64,000 nucleotides of DNA from Salipiger mucosus DSM 16094 (GCF_000442255.1 NZ_KE557273.1:909490-973489); one strand, 5' to 3'; shown: positions 15,565 through 26,492, counted from the stretch's first letter. Numbers and translations are program-made. Notes: a model not told the origin generated them from the letters alone.

Positions 15565-16803
15565 ATGTCGCTCGCCCACGGTCGCCAATACCTGGCCATT
15601 CCCGGTCCTTCCGTGATTCCGGACTCGGTGTTGCAGGCGATGCACCGCCCGTCGCCGAACATCTACGAGGGCGATCTCGTCGACATGGTCGCGGGGATGA
15701 TCCCCGACCTGCGCTACGTCGCCCAGACGACGGCCAACGCGGCGATCTACATCGCGAACGGTCACGGCGCCTGGGAGGCCGCGCTGTCGAACGTCGCGGC
15801 CGAGGGCGATGCGGTGCTCGTGCCCGCCACCGGCCGGTTCGGCCACGGCTGGGCCGACATGGCGCAGGGTCTCGGGATCGAGACGCAGGTCATCGACTTC
15901 GGCCGTCAGTCGCCCATCGATCCCGCCCGCGTCTCCGAGGCGCTCGCGGCCGATCGCGACCACCGTATCAAGGCGGTGCTGGCGACGCATGTCGACACCG
16001 CAACCTCGGTGCGCAACGACATCGCGGCGGTGCGCCGCGCCATCGACGCCACCGGCCACCCGGCGCTGCTCATGGTCGACTGCATCGCCTCGCTCGCCTG
16101 CGACGAGTTCCGCATGGACGACTGGGGCGCCGACGTCATGGTCGCGGGCTCGCAGAAGGGGCTGATGGTGCCGCCGGGGCTGAGCTTCGTCTTCTTCAAC
16201 GAACGCGCCGCGGCCCGGCGCGCCGAGATGCCCCGCGTCAGCCGCTACTGGGATTGGATCCCGCGGGCGAACCCGGAATTCTTCTACCAGAACTTCGGCG
16301 GCACGGCGCCCACGCATCACCTCTTCGGTCTGCGCCAGGCGCTGGACATGATCCGCGCCGAGGGCCTCGAGGCGATCTGGGAGCGGCACGCGCGCCTTGC
16401 GCAATCGATCTGGGCGGCGGCCGATGTCTGGGGGGCCGAGGGGCCGCTGACGCTCAACATCTCCGATCCCGCGCTGCGCAGCCACGCGGTGACTGCACTG
16501 CGGCTGGGCGCCCCGCTGGGCAAACAGCTGCGCGAGTGGACCGCGCGCGAGGCGGGCGTGACGCTGGGCCTGGGCCTTGGCATGTCGGAGCCCGACGATC
16601 CCGCCGGCACCGGCTTTTTCCGTTTCGGGCACATGGGCCACGTCAACGCCCACATGATCCTTGGCCTTCTGGGCGTGGTCGAGGCCGGGCTTCACGCGCT
16701 GGACATCCCGCACGGCCGCGGCGGCGTCGCGGCGGCGGCCGAGGTCATCGGCGCTGCACGCGCCGTCACCCCTGCTGTCGCAGACGGTATTCCAGCCGCG
16801 TGA
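15565..16803 (+). CDS. Serine-glyoxylate (alanine-glyoxylate) aminotransferase family
   Basis: A 412-residue class V PLP aminotransferase. The PLP lysine is K198 (AGSQKGL), and the phosphate-binding and substrate regions (NGHGAWEAAL, FFRFGHMGHVN) match serine-glyoxylate transaminases of the serine cycle or photorespiratory-like C2 metabolism. SD-like GGAGG stands before ATG 15565. Its 3' end overlaps the 3' end of a convergent small gene by 38 bp. Substrate is assigned by family resemblance. Confidence 0.85.
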   Translation: MSLAHGRQYLAIPGPSVIPDSVLQAMHRPSPNIYEGDLVDMVAGMIPDLRYVAQTTANAAIYIANGHGAWEAALSNVAAEGDAVLVPATGRFGHGWADMAQGLGIETQVIDFGRQSPIDPARVSEALAADRDHRIKAVLATHVDTATSVRNDIAAVRRAIDATGHPALLMVDCIASLACDEFRMDDWGADVMVAGSQKGLMVPPGLSFVFFNERAAARRAEMPRVSRYWDWIPRANPEFFYQNFGGTAPTHHLFGLRQALDMIRAEGLEAIWERHARLAQSIWAAADVWGAEGPLTLNISDPALRSHAVTALRLGAPLGKQLREWTAREAGVTLGLGLGMSEPDDPAGTGFFRFGHMGHVNAHMILGLLGVVEAGLHALDIPHGRGGVAAAAEVIGAARAVTPAVADGIPAA

Positions 16804-16954
16804 TGAGATGATTGAGCAGGGCGCCGAGGATCACCACGGCGCCCAGTCCGAACTGGACCCAGATGACGCCGAAGATCCACAGCATGTTCACGAAAATCAG
16901 CACGAGGTTCGCGGTCGTGTAGTCGGGCGCGGGCATGCGGCTGCGCGGCTCCAT
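16766..16954 (-). CDS. Small two-helix membrane protein downstream of hisC
   Basis: A 62-residue protein. ATG 16954 is chosen because GGAGGT lies five bases upstream. A hydrophobic region (NLVLIFVNMLWIFGVIWV, then GLGAVVILGALLNHLI) can form two membrane helices and is followed by a basic C-terminus. Its distal 38 bp overlap the convergent aminotransferase gene. Follows the hisC-like gene by 125 bp. Unknown function. Confidence 0.65.
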   Translation of the reverse strand: MEPRSRMPAPDYTTANLVLIFVNMLWIFGVIWVQFGLGAVVILGALLNHLITRLEYRLRQQG

Positions 16955-17079
16955 CCGCACCTCCATCGGCAGGAATGTCTCTGGCAAAAAGCCTAGCGCC
17001 CTTTGCCGGAAAGTCACGGCGGAGCCTGCCTGCGAAAGGTTGAGAAGCCGTTTCCGGCCGAGAGGTGCCTGCGTCGCGT

Positions 17080-18192
17080 TCAGTCGCCGCCTCGGGCGGC
17101 AGCCAGCGCCCGGGGCAGTTCCTCGGCCAGCACGTCGAGCTCCTCGGGCCGGCCCGCGCTGATGCGGATGCAGCGGTCCAGCGGGGCGACGCCGGGCATT
17201 CGGACGAAAACGCCGCGCTCGATCAGGCCCTTCAGGACCGCGCGGGCGAAATCGCCGTCGCGACCGCAATCCACGGTGACGAAGTTCGTGGCCGAGGGCA
17301 GGGCGGTCAGCCCGCTCGCGGCCGCGATCTCGGCGATGTGCGCCTTGGCGTCGTCCACCTGTGCGAGGACATGGGCCAGCCAGTCCTCGTCCTGCACGGC
17401 GGCCTGCGCGGCGGCCTGCGCGGGCCCGTTCATGGCGAAGTGGTTGCGGATCTTGTCGAAGGCCCGGATCAGCGGCTGCGCGCCGATGGCATAGCCCAGC
17501 CGGATGCCTGCCATGCCGTAGGCCTTGGAAAAGGTGCGGAAGCGGATCACGCGCGGATCCTCGACGCCGATGCGGGGCGCGGTGCCCTCGGGGGCGAACT
17601 CGACATAGGCCTCGTCCAGTGCCAGCACGCAGCCCTCGGGCAGGTCGGCCAGCGCGGCCTCGATCACCTCGCCCGCGTGCCAGCTGCCCATCGGGTTGTC
17701 GGGATTCGACAGGTAGACGACCTTGGCGTCGACTTCGGCCGCCTTGGCGAACAGCGCGGCGATGTCCTCGTGGTCGTCGCGGAAGGGTACCTTGTGCAGC
17801 ACACCGCCCAGCCCGTCGACGTGGTAGTTGAACGTCGGGTAGGCCCCGGCCGAGGTCACCACCGCGTCGCCCGGCTCGACCAGCAGGCGCAGGAAGTCGC
17901 CCAGTGCGCCGTCGATGCCGACGCCGAAGACGATGTTTTCCGGCGCGCAGTCCAGCTTGTCGCAGAGCGCCGCCTTCAGGTCGCGGTGGCTGGGGTCGGC
18001 GTATTTCCAGACGTGCTCGCCCGAGGCGCAGATAGCCTCGACAGCCCGCGGTGAGGCGCCGAAGACGTTCTCGTTGGCGCCAAGACGCGCGCGGAAGGGG
18101 CGACCCATCTCGCGCTCCTGCAACTCCGGGCCCACGAAGGGCACGGTTTCTGGCAACTCGCGGATCAGGGCGGGGAATCTGGGACCGGTCAT
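17080..18192 (-). CDS. hisC: Histidinol-phosphate aminotransferase family protein
   Basis: A 370-residue class I/II PLP aminotransferase. It has ANENVFG near residue 40, SNPDNPMGS (162-170), DEAY (193-196) and the PLP lysine K223 in FSKAYGMAGIRLGYA. The overall match is to HisC, which makes histidinol phosphate, but close paralogues act on aromatic amino acids or threonine phosphate, and no other his genes adjoin it. Confidence 0.8.
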   Translation of the reverse strand: MTGPRFPALIRELPETVPFVGPELQEREMGRPFRARLGANENVFGASPRAVEAICASGEHVWKYADPSHRDLKAALCDKLDCAPENIVFGVGIDGALGDFLRLLVEPGDAVVTSAGAYPTFNYHVDGLGGVLHKVPFRDDHEDIAALFAKAAEVDAKVVYLSNPDNPMGSWHAGEVIEAALADLPEGCVLALDEAYVEFAPEGTAPRIGVEDPRVIRFRTFSKAYGMAGIRLGYAIGAQPLIRAFDKIRNHFAMNGPAQAAAQAAVQDEDWLAHVLAQVDDAKAHIAEIAAASGLTALPSATNFVTVDCGRDGDFARAVLKGLIERGVFVRMPGVAPLDRCIRISAGRPEELDVLAEELPRALAAARGGD

Positions 18193-18283
18193 TCCGGCGC
18201 TTTACGGCCTGTCCGCGAGTCGCGTCAAGCCGCGTTGCAGCGCCCGCGCGACGCGGCGTTGCTGCCTGCCGCAGCGCGGTGCC

Positions 18284-18916
18284 TCAGCGCACCAGGACCG
18301 GCGCCGTGCCGATGCTGGTCTCGTCCTCAAGGGTCTGCATGACCGCGTCCGCGACGGCCCGGCGGCTGATGAGGCCCATGCGCCATTCGCCGGGCTCGCG
18401 CAGCACCTTGTAGCGCCCGACCGCGCCATTGGTCAGAATGCCGGGCCGGAGGAGCGTCCAGTCGAGGCCCGATGCACGGATCATCTCTTCCTGCCGGTCC
18501 TTGTCGGCATAGGGCCGGCCCAGCAGGGCCTTCTGCGTCATCCTCTCGGCCGTCGACAGCGCCGAGGCCGAGTCGCCCGCGCCGATGCCTGTCACCGCCA
18601 CCAGTCGGCGCACGCCGGCCTGCTGCATCGCCGGCAGCAGCGCGCCGGTCGCCTCGGAGAAGAGCGTCACCTCGGTCCAGAGCATCGACAGCCCCTCGGG
18701 CACCCCAAGCGCCATCACCACGGCGTCCACGCCCTGCACCGCCTCGGCGACCGCCTCGGGGTCGGTGGCATCGCCGGGCAGGGGCTCGAGCCCGTCGCGC
18801 AGCGGCATGTCGGCGGCGCTCCGGGACAAGGCGCGCACCTCATGGCCGCGCGCAAGCGCTGCCTCGACGACACAGGCGCCGATCCCGCGGCTCGCTCCGA
18901 TCACGAGAAGTTTCAT
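18284..18916 (-). CDS. NAD(P)-binding atypical SDR / NmrA-like protein
   Basis: A 210-residue Rossmann protein. The N-terminus MKLLVIGASRGIG is the dinucleotide-binding loop of atypical short-chain dehydrogenases; it lacks the classical Ser-Tyr-Lys order. A mid-protein VAVTGIGAGDS and the later YADKDRQEEMIRASGLDWTLLRPG resemble proteins that sense NADPH or reduce flavins (BLVRB/NmrA-like). Specific activity unknown. Confidence 0.75.
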   Translation of the reverse strand: MKLLVIGASRGIGACVVEAALARGHEVRALSRSAADMPLRDGLEPLPGDATDPEAVAEAVQGVDAVVMALGVPEGLSMLWTEVTLFSEATGALLPAMQQAGVRRLVAVTGIGAGDSASALSTAERMTQKALLGRPYADKDRQEEMIRASGLDWTLLRPGILTNGAVGRYKVLREPGEWRMGLISRRAVADAVMQTLEDETSIGTAPVLVR

Positions 18917-19022
18917 GCACGTCCCCTTACCCTGCTTACCACCGGAACGCGGGCGCGCTTGACCCCGTTCCGGCAAAAGGCCAGTTTCGCGCCCGAGCAG
19001 CCCCGGGACAAGACCGAAACAC

Positions 19023-20301
19023 ATGGCCAGAACCCCACCCCCCTTTGCCGGCTTCGAATGGACGATCGCCTGGCGCTACCTGCGCGCCCGTCGCGCCGAG
19101 GGCGGCGTCAGCGTGATGACCTGGATCAGCCTCGTGGGCATCACGCTCGCGGTCTTCGCGCTGATCGCGACGCTTTCCGTGCGCTCGGGCTTCCGGGCCG
19201 AGTTCGTGGACACGATCCTGGGCTCCAACGCTCACGTCACGGTCTATGCGTCGCAGCGCGAGGACGAGTTCGGCCGCATGGTGCGGACCTTCCCCGACTT
19301 CGACGAGCGTGCCGCGCGGGTGGCCGAGGTGCCGGGCGTCACGCGGGTCGCGCCGCTGGTCAAGGGCCAGGTCATGGGCACGGCCAACGGTCGCAACGCG
19401 GGCGTCGAGGTCTTCGGCATCGCGCAGGATGACCTCGAGACCATCCCGCGCATCGCCGACCCCGACACTGCGCAGGGCGACATCGCGCGCTTTTCCGAGG
19501 GTGTCGCCATCGGCTCGGGCGTCGCGCGCGAGCTGGGGCTCGGCGTCGGCGACCAGATCAAGCTGATCTCGCCCGACGGGGCCAAGACGCCCTTCGGCAC
19601 CAGCCCGCGGGTCAAGGCCTACGAGGTCACCTACATCTTCACCGCGGGGCGCTACGACATCGACCGCACACGCGCCTACATGCCCTTCGGCGAGGCGCAG
19701 CTCTATTTCAACCGCGAGGGCGTGGCCGACGAGCTCGAGGTCATGGTGGACGATCCCGAGAGTGTCGAGAACGTCGCCCTGCCGATCCAGAGGGCCGCAG
19801 GCGAGGGCGCGCTGATCTGGACCTGGCAGGACAGTTCCGGCGCCTTCCTGCGCGCGCTCGAGGTCGAGGACAACGTGATGTTCGTGATCCTCTCGGTGCT
19901 GGTGCTGATCGCCACGATGAACATCGTCTCGGGGCTCATCATGCTGGTCAAGAACAAGGGCCGCGACATCGGCATCCTGCGCACCATGGGCCTGACCGAG
20001 GGCTCGGTGCTGCGCGTCTTCTTCATCTGCGGTGCCTTCACCGGGGTGATCGGCACGGTGATGGGCGTGGTCCTCGGCTGCCTCTTCGCGATCTACATCG
20101 ACCCGATCTTCTCCTTCGTGAACTACGTCGCCGGCGGCGGGGTCTGGGACCCGGCGGTGCGCGGGATCTACTCGCTGCCCGCCAAGCTGCAGTGGGCCGA
20201 CGTCGCGAGCGCCATGGCGCTGTCGCTGGGGCTGTCCTTCGTGGTCACGATCCTGCCGGCCCGCCGTGCGGCCCGCATGAACCCGGTGGAGGCGCTGCGC
20301 T

Positions 20302-20309
<8 letters not shown>
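19023..20309 (+). CDS. lolC: Lipoprotein-releasing system permease LolC/LolE
   Basis: A 428-residue ABC permease with an N-terminal membrane helix (about residues 30-55), a large periplasmic MacB-like domain, and three C-terminal helices (about 285-415) of the FtsX fold. With LolD it extracts lipoproteins from the inner membrane for LolA. A single gene stands where E. coli has lolC and lolE, usual for alphaproteobacteria. The stop lies inside lolD (8-base overlap). Confidence 0.93.
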
Positions 20310-20977
<668 letters not shown>

Positions 20978-20994
<17 letters not shown>

Positions 20995-21412
20995 CCCAGA
21001 CGCCGAGCGCCATGAGCGCGAGGCCGGTGCCGCGCTTCAGCGTGAAGGGTTCCATCCGCGCGCCGAACAGGCCGAAATGGTCGATCAGCGCGGCGCTCAG
21101 AAGCTGGCCGATCAGCACGAAGAAGATCGCGTTGCCCACCCCGAAGGTGGGGGCCACGTAGGTCACCGAGAGCACGTAGAAGGCCACGCAGAGCCCGCCC
21201 AGGAACAGGTGCTTCGGCGCCGTGGCCGCGCGCATGACCGGGCGCGGGTCCAGCACCAGCAGCACCGCGAGGGTCGCGGCGAGGGCGACACAGAACAGGA
21301 TCGTCGCCGCGGCGGCCGGCGAGCCCAGGTGCGCGCCAAGCCGCGCGTTGAGTGCGGCCAGCAGGGGAACGCCGATACCGGCGGCCAGCATGACGAGGGC
21401 TTGAACGGGCAT
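20978..21412 (-). CDS. DMT-superfamily small transporter (DUF606/YdcZ-like)
   Basis: A 144-residue, very hydrophobic protein with four or five membrane helices beginning at [12 protein letters not shown]. Members of this family are half-size drug/metabolite transporters that dimerise; substrate unknown. The C-terminal end overlaps convergent lolD by 17 bp. MPVQ is preferred over a longer Arg/Pro-rich upstream frame. Confidence 0.8.
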
Positions 21413-21551
21413 GGGATCTCCGGGCCTGGGGGACGTCGCGCGCAACATGGCCGGGCACGGCGGGAATGTCACCCCGCCGCGCAGAGGGCTTGCGTGCCCG
21501 CGTCGTGCGGGCGACAGATGGGGCAAGACCAAGGGGGTACGGGAGCACAGC

Positions 21552-21968
21552 ATGAAATACCTTTTGACCGCAGGATGGGCGACGGCGGCACTTGCGCTGG
21601 CGGGGTGCCAGACCGACGAGATGCCGGAAGCCGGCGATGGCCGGGCGCTCTACATGCAGTATTGCGCGGCCTGCCACGGGGCCGACGCGACCGGAAACGG
21701 AGAGCTGGCAAGGGCGATGGACAAGCCGCCGGCGAATCTCACGCTGATCTCGGTGCGCAATGGCGACAGCTTCCCGCGGGCGCGGGTGCTCTCGACCATC
21801 GATGGTTACGCGCGGTCCGATCTCGACGGACCAGCGATGCCCGAGTTCGGCGAGTTGCTGGAAGGCGATCTCGTGCCGCTGGATACAGGCGACGGCACGC
21901 TCACGCCGACGCCGCGCAAGCTGGTGGCGCTGCTGGAATACCTCGAATCGATCCAGGTGTCCCGCTGA
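21552..21968 (+). CDS. Class I cytochrome c lipoprotein
   Basis: A 138-residue protein with a lipoprotein signal peptide (lipobox LAGC, acylated C19) and a heme-binding CAACH (C38, C41, H42). A distal Met ligand may be in PAMPEFGELL. It is an outer- or inner-membrane-anchored mono-heme electron carrier of unknown partner; no oxidase or dehydrogenase gene is adjacent. Confidence 0.85.
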   Translation: MKYLLTAGWATAALALAGCQTDEMPEAGDGRALYMQYCAACHGADATGNGELARAMDKPPANLTLISVRNGDSFPRARVLSTIDGYARSDLDGPAMPEFGELLEGDLVPLDTGDGTLTPTPRKLVALLEYLESIQVSR

Positions 21969-21981
21969 CACCCACCCCCGG

Positions 21982-22004
21982 CCCTCCCCCTGGCAGGGGG
22001 AGGG
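21982..22004. repeat. GC-rich REP-like palindrome between convergent genes
   Basis: CCCTCCCCCT (21982-21991) pairs with AGGGGGAGGG (21995-22004) around a three-base loop, in the 49 bp between the convergent cytochrome and hrpB genes. The sequence resembles dispersed palindromes in many proteobacterial genomes and could act as a bidirectional transcription barrier, although it has no T-run. Confidence 0.6.
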
Positions 22005-22017
22005 AGCGCACCGCGCG

Positions 22018-24462
22018 TCACTTGCGGCGCGGGCGCGCCCGGAGCGTGGGATCGGCCTCGCGCGGGTCCTCGGGCCAGGGATGCTTGGGGTATTGCGCCT
22101 TCATGTCCTTGCGCACGTCGGCATAGGAGCCGTCCCAGAACCCCGGCAGGTCCATCGTGGTCTGCACCGGGCGCTGCGCCGGCGACAGCAGCGTGACCCG
22201 CACCGGCGTGCCGCCCACGGTCGGATGCGTGCGCTGGCCGAACATCTCCTGCAGGCGGAGCGAAATCTCGGGGTGCTCGCCCGAGTAGTCGATGGGGATC
22301 TCGCGGCCGAGGGGCGTGGTGAACTTGCCCGGAACCGCGGCATCAAGCGCCTGCATCTGGCCCCAGTCGAGCCTTGCACGCAGGGCGGGCAGCGGATCGA
22401 AGCCCTTCCAGTCGCCTGCGCTGCGGACGCCGTCGAGGAAGGGCAGGAGCCAGTCATCCAGCGTCTCCATCAACGCGGCCTCGGACATGTCGGGCAGATC
22501 GAGCCCGTCGTTGCGCGCCAGCGCCACGCGCGCGCAGAACCGCCGCGCCGGCGCCGGGAGGGCGAGGCCCAGCTCGCGCACGCCGCCGAGCATCGCTCGG
22601 GCGACCTGCGCGTCGGGAACGTCCTTCCAGATCCGGTCGTCGAGCACCAGGGCGCCGAAGCGCTCCTGCTGGCGCGCGACGACGCGGCGCTCGCGCCGGG
22701 ACCATTCACAGACATCGTGCCAGGCGATCTGGTCGGAAAAGAGCGTGCGCAGTTCGGACTCCGAGATCGGCGCGGCCTGCCGGATGCGCGCCTCGCGCGG
22801 GTTGCCGTCGGTGTCGGTGACCACGATCAGCCGGCTGCCCGCCAGCGGGTCGGCCTGGTCCATGATGGCACCCTTGCCGCCCGAGAGCACGAAGCGCGGC
22901 GCCTCGCCCTTGCGGCGCAGGCCGACCCGGTCGGGATAGGCCAGCGCGGCCATGGCGGCGGGGGAGAGCGGCTCGTCGGGCGCGGGCCCGGCCTGGCGCG
23001 AAAGTCGCCGCGTCTCGGCGCGGATACGCTCGAGCGCGCCGCGGTTGATGCCGTGCGGGCGCGTCTCGGCAAAGCGGCGCGGATCGGCCAGCGCCTCGAG
23101 ACGCAGCGCGAGGTCGCAGGGCGCGCCGGTCAGCGGGTCGCGATCCGACAGCAGGGCGGCGAGCGGCGCCGCATCGGGGCCCGCATGGCGCAGCATGTGG
23201 GCCAGACGGGGGTGCAGTGGCAGCCGGGACAGCGCGCGGCCATGCGTGGTGATGCGGTCCTCGGCGTCGAGCGCGCCCAGCATCCGCAGGAGCGCGTTGG
23301 CCTCGGCCAGCGCGCCCGGGTTGGGCGGCGTCAGGAAGGGCATGTCGGCAGCCTGCGCGCCCCAGAGCGCGAGCTCCAGCGCGAGCCCCGCGAGGTCCGC
23401 GACCTCGATCTCGGGCGGCGGATAGGCGGCGAGCGCACCGTCCTCGCCACTGGTCCAGAGCTTCCAGGCGGTGCCGGGGGCGACGCGGCCCGCGCGCCCG
23501 GCGCGCTGGGTCGCCTCGGCGCGGGTCACGCGCTCGGTCACCAGCCGCGACATGCCGCTGCCGGGATCGAAGCGCGCGCGCCGGGCGCGGCCGCCGTCGA
23601 CCACGACGCGGATGTCCTCGATGGTGAGCGAGGTCTCGGCGATGGCGGTGGCGAGCACGACCTTGCGGCCCTCGGTCTCGGGGCGGATCGCGGCGCGCTG
23701 GGCGGCGAAGTCCATGGCGCCGAAGAGCGGGCGGATGCGGCAGTCGGCGGGCAGGCGCGATTTCAGCAGCGCCTCGGTGCGGCGGATCTCGCCCTCGCCG
23801 GGGAGGAAAGCGAGGATGCCGCCTTCGGTTTCGGCGGCGGCGCGGACGATGAGGTCTGCCATGCCCTCCTCGAACCGCTGGCGTTTCGGGCGCGGGGCGT
23901 CGAGCCAGCGCGGCTCGACCGGGAAGGCGCGGCCCTCGGAGGTCACCATGGGGGCCTGCATGAGCTCGGCCACGGGGCCGCCGTCGAGCGTGGCGGACAT
24001 GGCGACGAGCTGCAGGTCCTCGCGCAGGGCGCCGGCGATCTCGAGGCAGAGCGCGAGGCCGAGATCGGCGTTGAGCGAGCGTTCGTGGAACTCGTCGAAG
24101 ATCACCGCGCCGATGTCCGAGAGCTCGGGGTCGGACTGGATCATTCGGGTGAGGATGCCCTCGGTCACAACCTCGATGCGGGTCGCCTTGCCGCTTTTCG
24201 CCTCGCCCCGGATGCGGTAGCCGACGGTCTCGCCCGGGCTCTCGCCCAGCGTCTCGGCCATGCGCGCGGCGGCGGCGCGGGCGGCGAGGCGGCGCGGTTC
24301 GAGCATGACGATCTTCTGGCGGGTGAGACCGGCGTCGAGCATGGCGAGCGGGACGCGCGTGGTCTTGCCGGCCCCGGGCGGGGCCTGAAGAACGGCACGG
24401 CCGTGGGTGCGCAGGGCGCGGGTGAGGTCGGGCAGGGCGTCGTCGATGGGCAGGCGGTCCAT
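22018..24462 (-). CDS. hrpB: ATP-dependent RNA helicase HrpB
   Basis: An 814-residue DEAH-type helicase. Walker [10 protein letters not shown] (27-35), motif II DEFH (123-126), SAT in motif III (MSATLDGG), motif VI with QRAGRAGRV, a helicase-associated domain, and the HrpB-specific C-terminal region. ATG 24462 is chosen over earlier codons in Arg-rich, non-homologous sequence. Role in RNA metabolism is poorly defined in the family. Confidence 0.95.
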   Translation of the reverse strand: MDRLPIDDALPDLTRALRTHGRAVLQAPPGAGKTTRVPLAMLDAGLTRQKIVMLEPRRLAARAAAARMAETLGESPGETVGYRIRGEAKSGKATRIEVVTEGILTRMIQSDPELSDIGAVIFDEFHERSLNADLGLALCLEIAGALREDLQLVAMSATLDGGPVAELMQAPMVTSEGRAFPVEPRWLDAPRPKRQRFEEGMADLIVRAAAETEGGILAFLPGEGEIRRTEALLKSRLPADCRIRPLFGAMDFAAQRAAIRPETEGRKVVLATAIAETSLTIEDIRVVVDGGRARRARFDPGSGMSRLVTERVTRAEATQRAGRAGRVAPGTAWKLWTSGEDGALAAYPPPEIEVADLAGLALELALWGAQAADMPFLTPPNPGALAEANALLRMLGALDAEDRITTHGRALSRLPLHPRLAHMLRHAGPDAAPLAALLSDRDPLTGAPCDLALRLEALADPRRFAETRPHGINRGALERIRAETRRLSRQAGPAPDEPLSPAAMAALAYPDRVGLRRKGEAPRFVLSGGKGAIMDQADPLAGSRLIVVTDTDGNPREARIRQAAPISESELRTLFSDQIAWHDVCEWSRRERRVVARQQERFGALVLDDRIWKDVPDAQVARAMLGGVRELGLALPAPARRFCARVALARNDGLDLPDMSEAALMETLDDWLLPFLDGVRSAGDWKGFDPLPALRARLDWGQMQALDAAVPGKFTTPLGREIPIDYSGEHPEISLRLQEMFGQRTHPTVGGTPVRVTLLSPAQRPVQTTMDLPGFWDGSYADVRKDMKAQYPKHPWPEDPREADPTLRARPRRK

Positions 24463-24622
24463 GGCGCGGGTTATGACGCAAGGAGACGCGGGGGTCCATC
24501 TTCCGGGCGCGGTGCCGGGCCGCTGGCCGCTTGGCGTATTTGGAACAAGAAGAAGCCGGGGAGGGGTGGACATCCCCCGGCGGGGGCGGTCAGTTCGGGG
24601 CGCATCAGGAAGGGACGAGGGC

Positions 24623-25600
24623 ATGGAGAACGTGGAGCTGGCGAAGCGCATCCTGGCGGGCGAGCGGCGCGCCCTGGCGCGGGCGATCACGCTGGTGGAG
24701 AGCAACCGGGCGGATCACCGCGCGCAGGCGGCGGAGCTGCTGGAAGAGCTGCGCGGGCACGGGCGGCAGGCGCTGCGCGTGGGGCTTTCCGGCACGCCCG
24801 GCGTGGGCAAGTCGACCTTCATCGAGGCCTTCGGCACGATGCTGACCGGGCAGGGGCTCAAGGTCGCGGTGCTGGCGGTGGATCCCTCGTCGGCGCGCTC
24901 GGGCGGCTCGATCCTTGGAGACAAGACCCGCATGGAGCGGCTGAGCCGCGATCCCAGGGCCTTCATCCGGCCCTCGCCCTCGCAGAGCCACCTGGGCGGC
25001 GTGGCGCGGCGCACGCGCGAGGCGATCGACCTTTGCCAGGCAGCCGATTTCGACGTGATTCTCATCGAGACCGTTGGCGTCGGCCAGTCCGAGACGGTGG
25101 TGGCCGAGATGTCGGATCTTTTCCTGCTGCTGCTGGCGCCGGCAGGGGGCGACGAGCTGCAGGGGGTGAAGCGCGGGATCATGGAGACTGCCGACATCAT
25201 CCTGATCAACAAGGCCGACGGCGACCTGAAATCGACCGCGGTGCGCACCTGCGCCGACTACGCCGGGGCGCTGCGCCTGCTGCGCAAGCGGCCGCAGGAC
25301 CCGGAGGGCTTCCCGAAGGCGCTGACCGTCTCGGCGGTCGAGGAGAACGGGCTGCAGGAGGCCTGGTCCGAGATGACGGCGCTGGCGGACTGGCGTCGCG
25401 AGACCGGGCATTTCGACGCCCGCCGTGCGCAGCAGGCGCGCTACTGGTTCGAGGCCGAGGTGCGCGAGGGCCTGCTGGCCCGGCTGCGCCGCGAGCCGGT
25501 GAAAGGCGCCATGGAGGCGCTCGCACGGCAGGTCGAGGCGGGCGATGTCACCGCCGCGGCGGCAGCCGAGGAGCTGCTGCGCGACTATCTCGGGATGTAG
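24623..25600 (+). CDS. meaB: Methylmalonyl-CoA mutase-associated GTPase MeaB
   Basis: A 325-residue G3E-type GTPase that protects and reloads adenosylcobalamin mutases (methylmalonyl- or ethylmalonyl-CoA mutase). P-loop GTPGVGKST (57-65), switch region [28 protein letters not shown] (149-157) and NKAD (196-199) are all present. Purine-rich AGGAAGGGA lies upstream of the chosen ATG. No mutase gene is in the window. Confidence 0.95.
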   Translation: MENVELAKRILAGERRALARAITLVESNRADHRAQAAELLEELRGHGRQALRVGLSGTPGVGKSTFIEAFGTMLTGQGLKVAVLAVDPSSARSGGSILGDKTRMERLSRDPRAFIRPSPSQSHLGGVARRTREAIDLCQAADFDVILIETVGVGQSETVVAEMSDLFLLLLAPAGGDELQGVKRGIMETADIILINKADGDLKSTAVRTCADYAGALRLLRKRPQDPEGFPKALTVSAVEENGLQEAWSEMTALADWRRETGHFDARRAQQARYWFEAEVREGLLARLRREPVKGAMEALARQVEAGDVTAAAAAEELLRDYLGM

Positions 25601-25612
25601 CCGCGAGCGGGC

Positions 25613-25641
25613 TTGACGCGCCGTGTGCTTGCGGCTAGGGA
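25613..25641 (+). promoter_or_regulatory. rpmB: Candidate rpmB promoter
   Basis: TTGACG (25613-25618), a 17-bp spacer, then TAGGGA (25636-25641), placed 92 bp upstream of the L28 start. The -35 is strong and the -10 modest. Confidence 0.5.
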
Positions 25642-25657
25642 AACGCGACCAGATTCC

Positions 25658-25681
25658 GGGCGCCGCATGAAGGCGCCCTTT
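25658..25681 (+). promoter_or_regulatory. Hairpin with T-run in the rpmB leader
   Basis: GGGCGCC (25658-25664) pairs with GGCGCCC (25672-25678) around a seven-base loop and is followed by TTT. It lies within the predicted rpmB 5' leader and looks like a weak attenuator or a protein-binding hairpin. Confidence 0.5.
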
Positions 25682-25732
25682 GATATTGGCGAAAGGCCCG
25701 TGCTTTCGCCCCGACACGATGAGGATGGACCC

Positions 25733-26038
25733 ATGTCGCGCGTATGCGAACTGACCGGCAAAGGCCCGATGGTGGGCAACAACGTGAGCCACGCCAACAA
25801 CAAGACCAAGCGTCGCTTCCTGCCGAACCTGAATGATGTGACCCTGCAGTCCGAGGTCCTGGGCCGCGGCGTCAAGCTGCGCATCTCGGCCTCGGCGCTG
25901 CGCTCGGTCGATCACCGCGGCGGCCTGGACAAGTTCCTGGCCAAGGCGAAGGACTCCGATCTCAGCGAGACCGCGCTGAAGATCAAGAAGGAGATCCTCA
26001 AGGCCCAGTCCGCGCAGGCGGCCACGATCGAAGCCTGA
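25733..26038 (+). CDS. rpmB: 50S ribosomal protein L28
   Basis: A 101-residue protein. [21 protein letters not shown] followed by [12 protein letters not shown] is the L28 signature; the basic core and C-terminal helix are of the usual alphaproteobacterial length. A terminator follows at 26064. A leader hairpin may autoregulate it. Confidence 0.97.
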   Translation: MSRVCELTGKGPMVGNNVSHANNKTKRRFLPNLNDVTLQSEVLGRGVKLRISASALRSVDHRGGLDKFLAKAKDSDLSETALKIKKEILKAQSAQAATIEA

Positions 26039-26063
26039 GGCTTCTGACCAAGGCAGGAATTTG

Positions 26064-26100
26064 CAGCCCCGCGCCAGTGGCGACGGGGCTGTTTCCTTTT
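26064..26100 (+). terminator. rpmB intrinsic terminator
   Basis: CAGCCCCG (26064-26071) pairs with CGGGGCTG (26084-26091), followed by TTTCCTTTT. It cleanly separates rpmB from the copper-related pair. Confidence 0.85.
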
Positions 26101-26141
26101 GTCGCGAGACGTTTGTGCGGAAATGTTCTAGCAAGTCGGCC

Positions 26142-26492
26142 ATGACGCGGCGTTTCCTTGCACCCTTGGCGGTTCTGCTGGCGCTCGTGCTGGCTCTGAC
26201 CGGCTACGAGGCTGCCGTGGCGCGTGCCGCGCCGGCGCCGGCCGGCCAGATGGTCATCTGCACGGGCCAGGGGCTGGCCGTCATCGCGGTGGATGCCGAG
26301 GGCAATCCCGTCGGCCCCGCGCATATCTGCCCGGACGCCGCGTCCGGCTTTTTCGCCGCACTCGCGGAGTCGCCGGTCATCACGCCGCGCGTCTTTGCAT
26401 GGCAGCCGGTGGCCGCCCGCTCGGGACAGCGGCATCGCGCAGGTCGCGTTCCGCCCGCCGGCACCGCGAGGGGACCTCCGCTCGACGTCTGA
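26142..26492 (+). CDS. DUF2946-like small exported protein
   Basis: A 116-residue protein with a signal anchor (RRFLAPLAVLLALVLALTGYEAA). The mature part has spaced C40, H61 and C63 and an Arg/Pro-rich end (RVPPAGTARGPP) typical of DUF2946. These proteins commonly neighbour copper chaperones, as here, where a PCu(A)C gene follows by 40 bp. A copper-related periplasmic role is inferred from that pairing. Confidence 0.65.
   Translation: MTRRFLAPLAVLLALVLALTGYEAAVARAAPAPAGQMVICTGQGLAVIAVDAEGNPVGPAHICPDAASGFFAALAESPVITPRVFAWQPVAARSGQRHRAGRVPPAGTARGPPLDV

Noticed and set aside
15408..16811. Alternative + strand frame overlapping the aminotransferase
   Set aside because: The class V aminotransferase frame (15565-16803) has the PLP lysine and continuous homology; the other frame is Arg/Gly-rich noise.
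21760..25638. Very long + strand open frame (1292 codons) opposite hrpB
   Set aside because: It is antisense to a clear HrpB helicase and has Gly/Ala/Arg/His-rich composition without domains; high GC suppresses stop codons.
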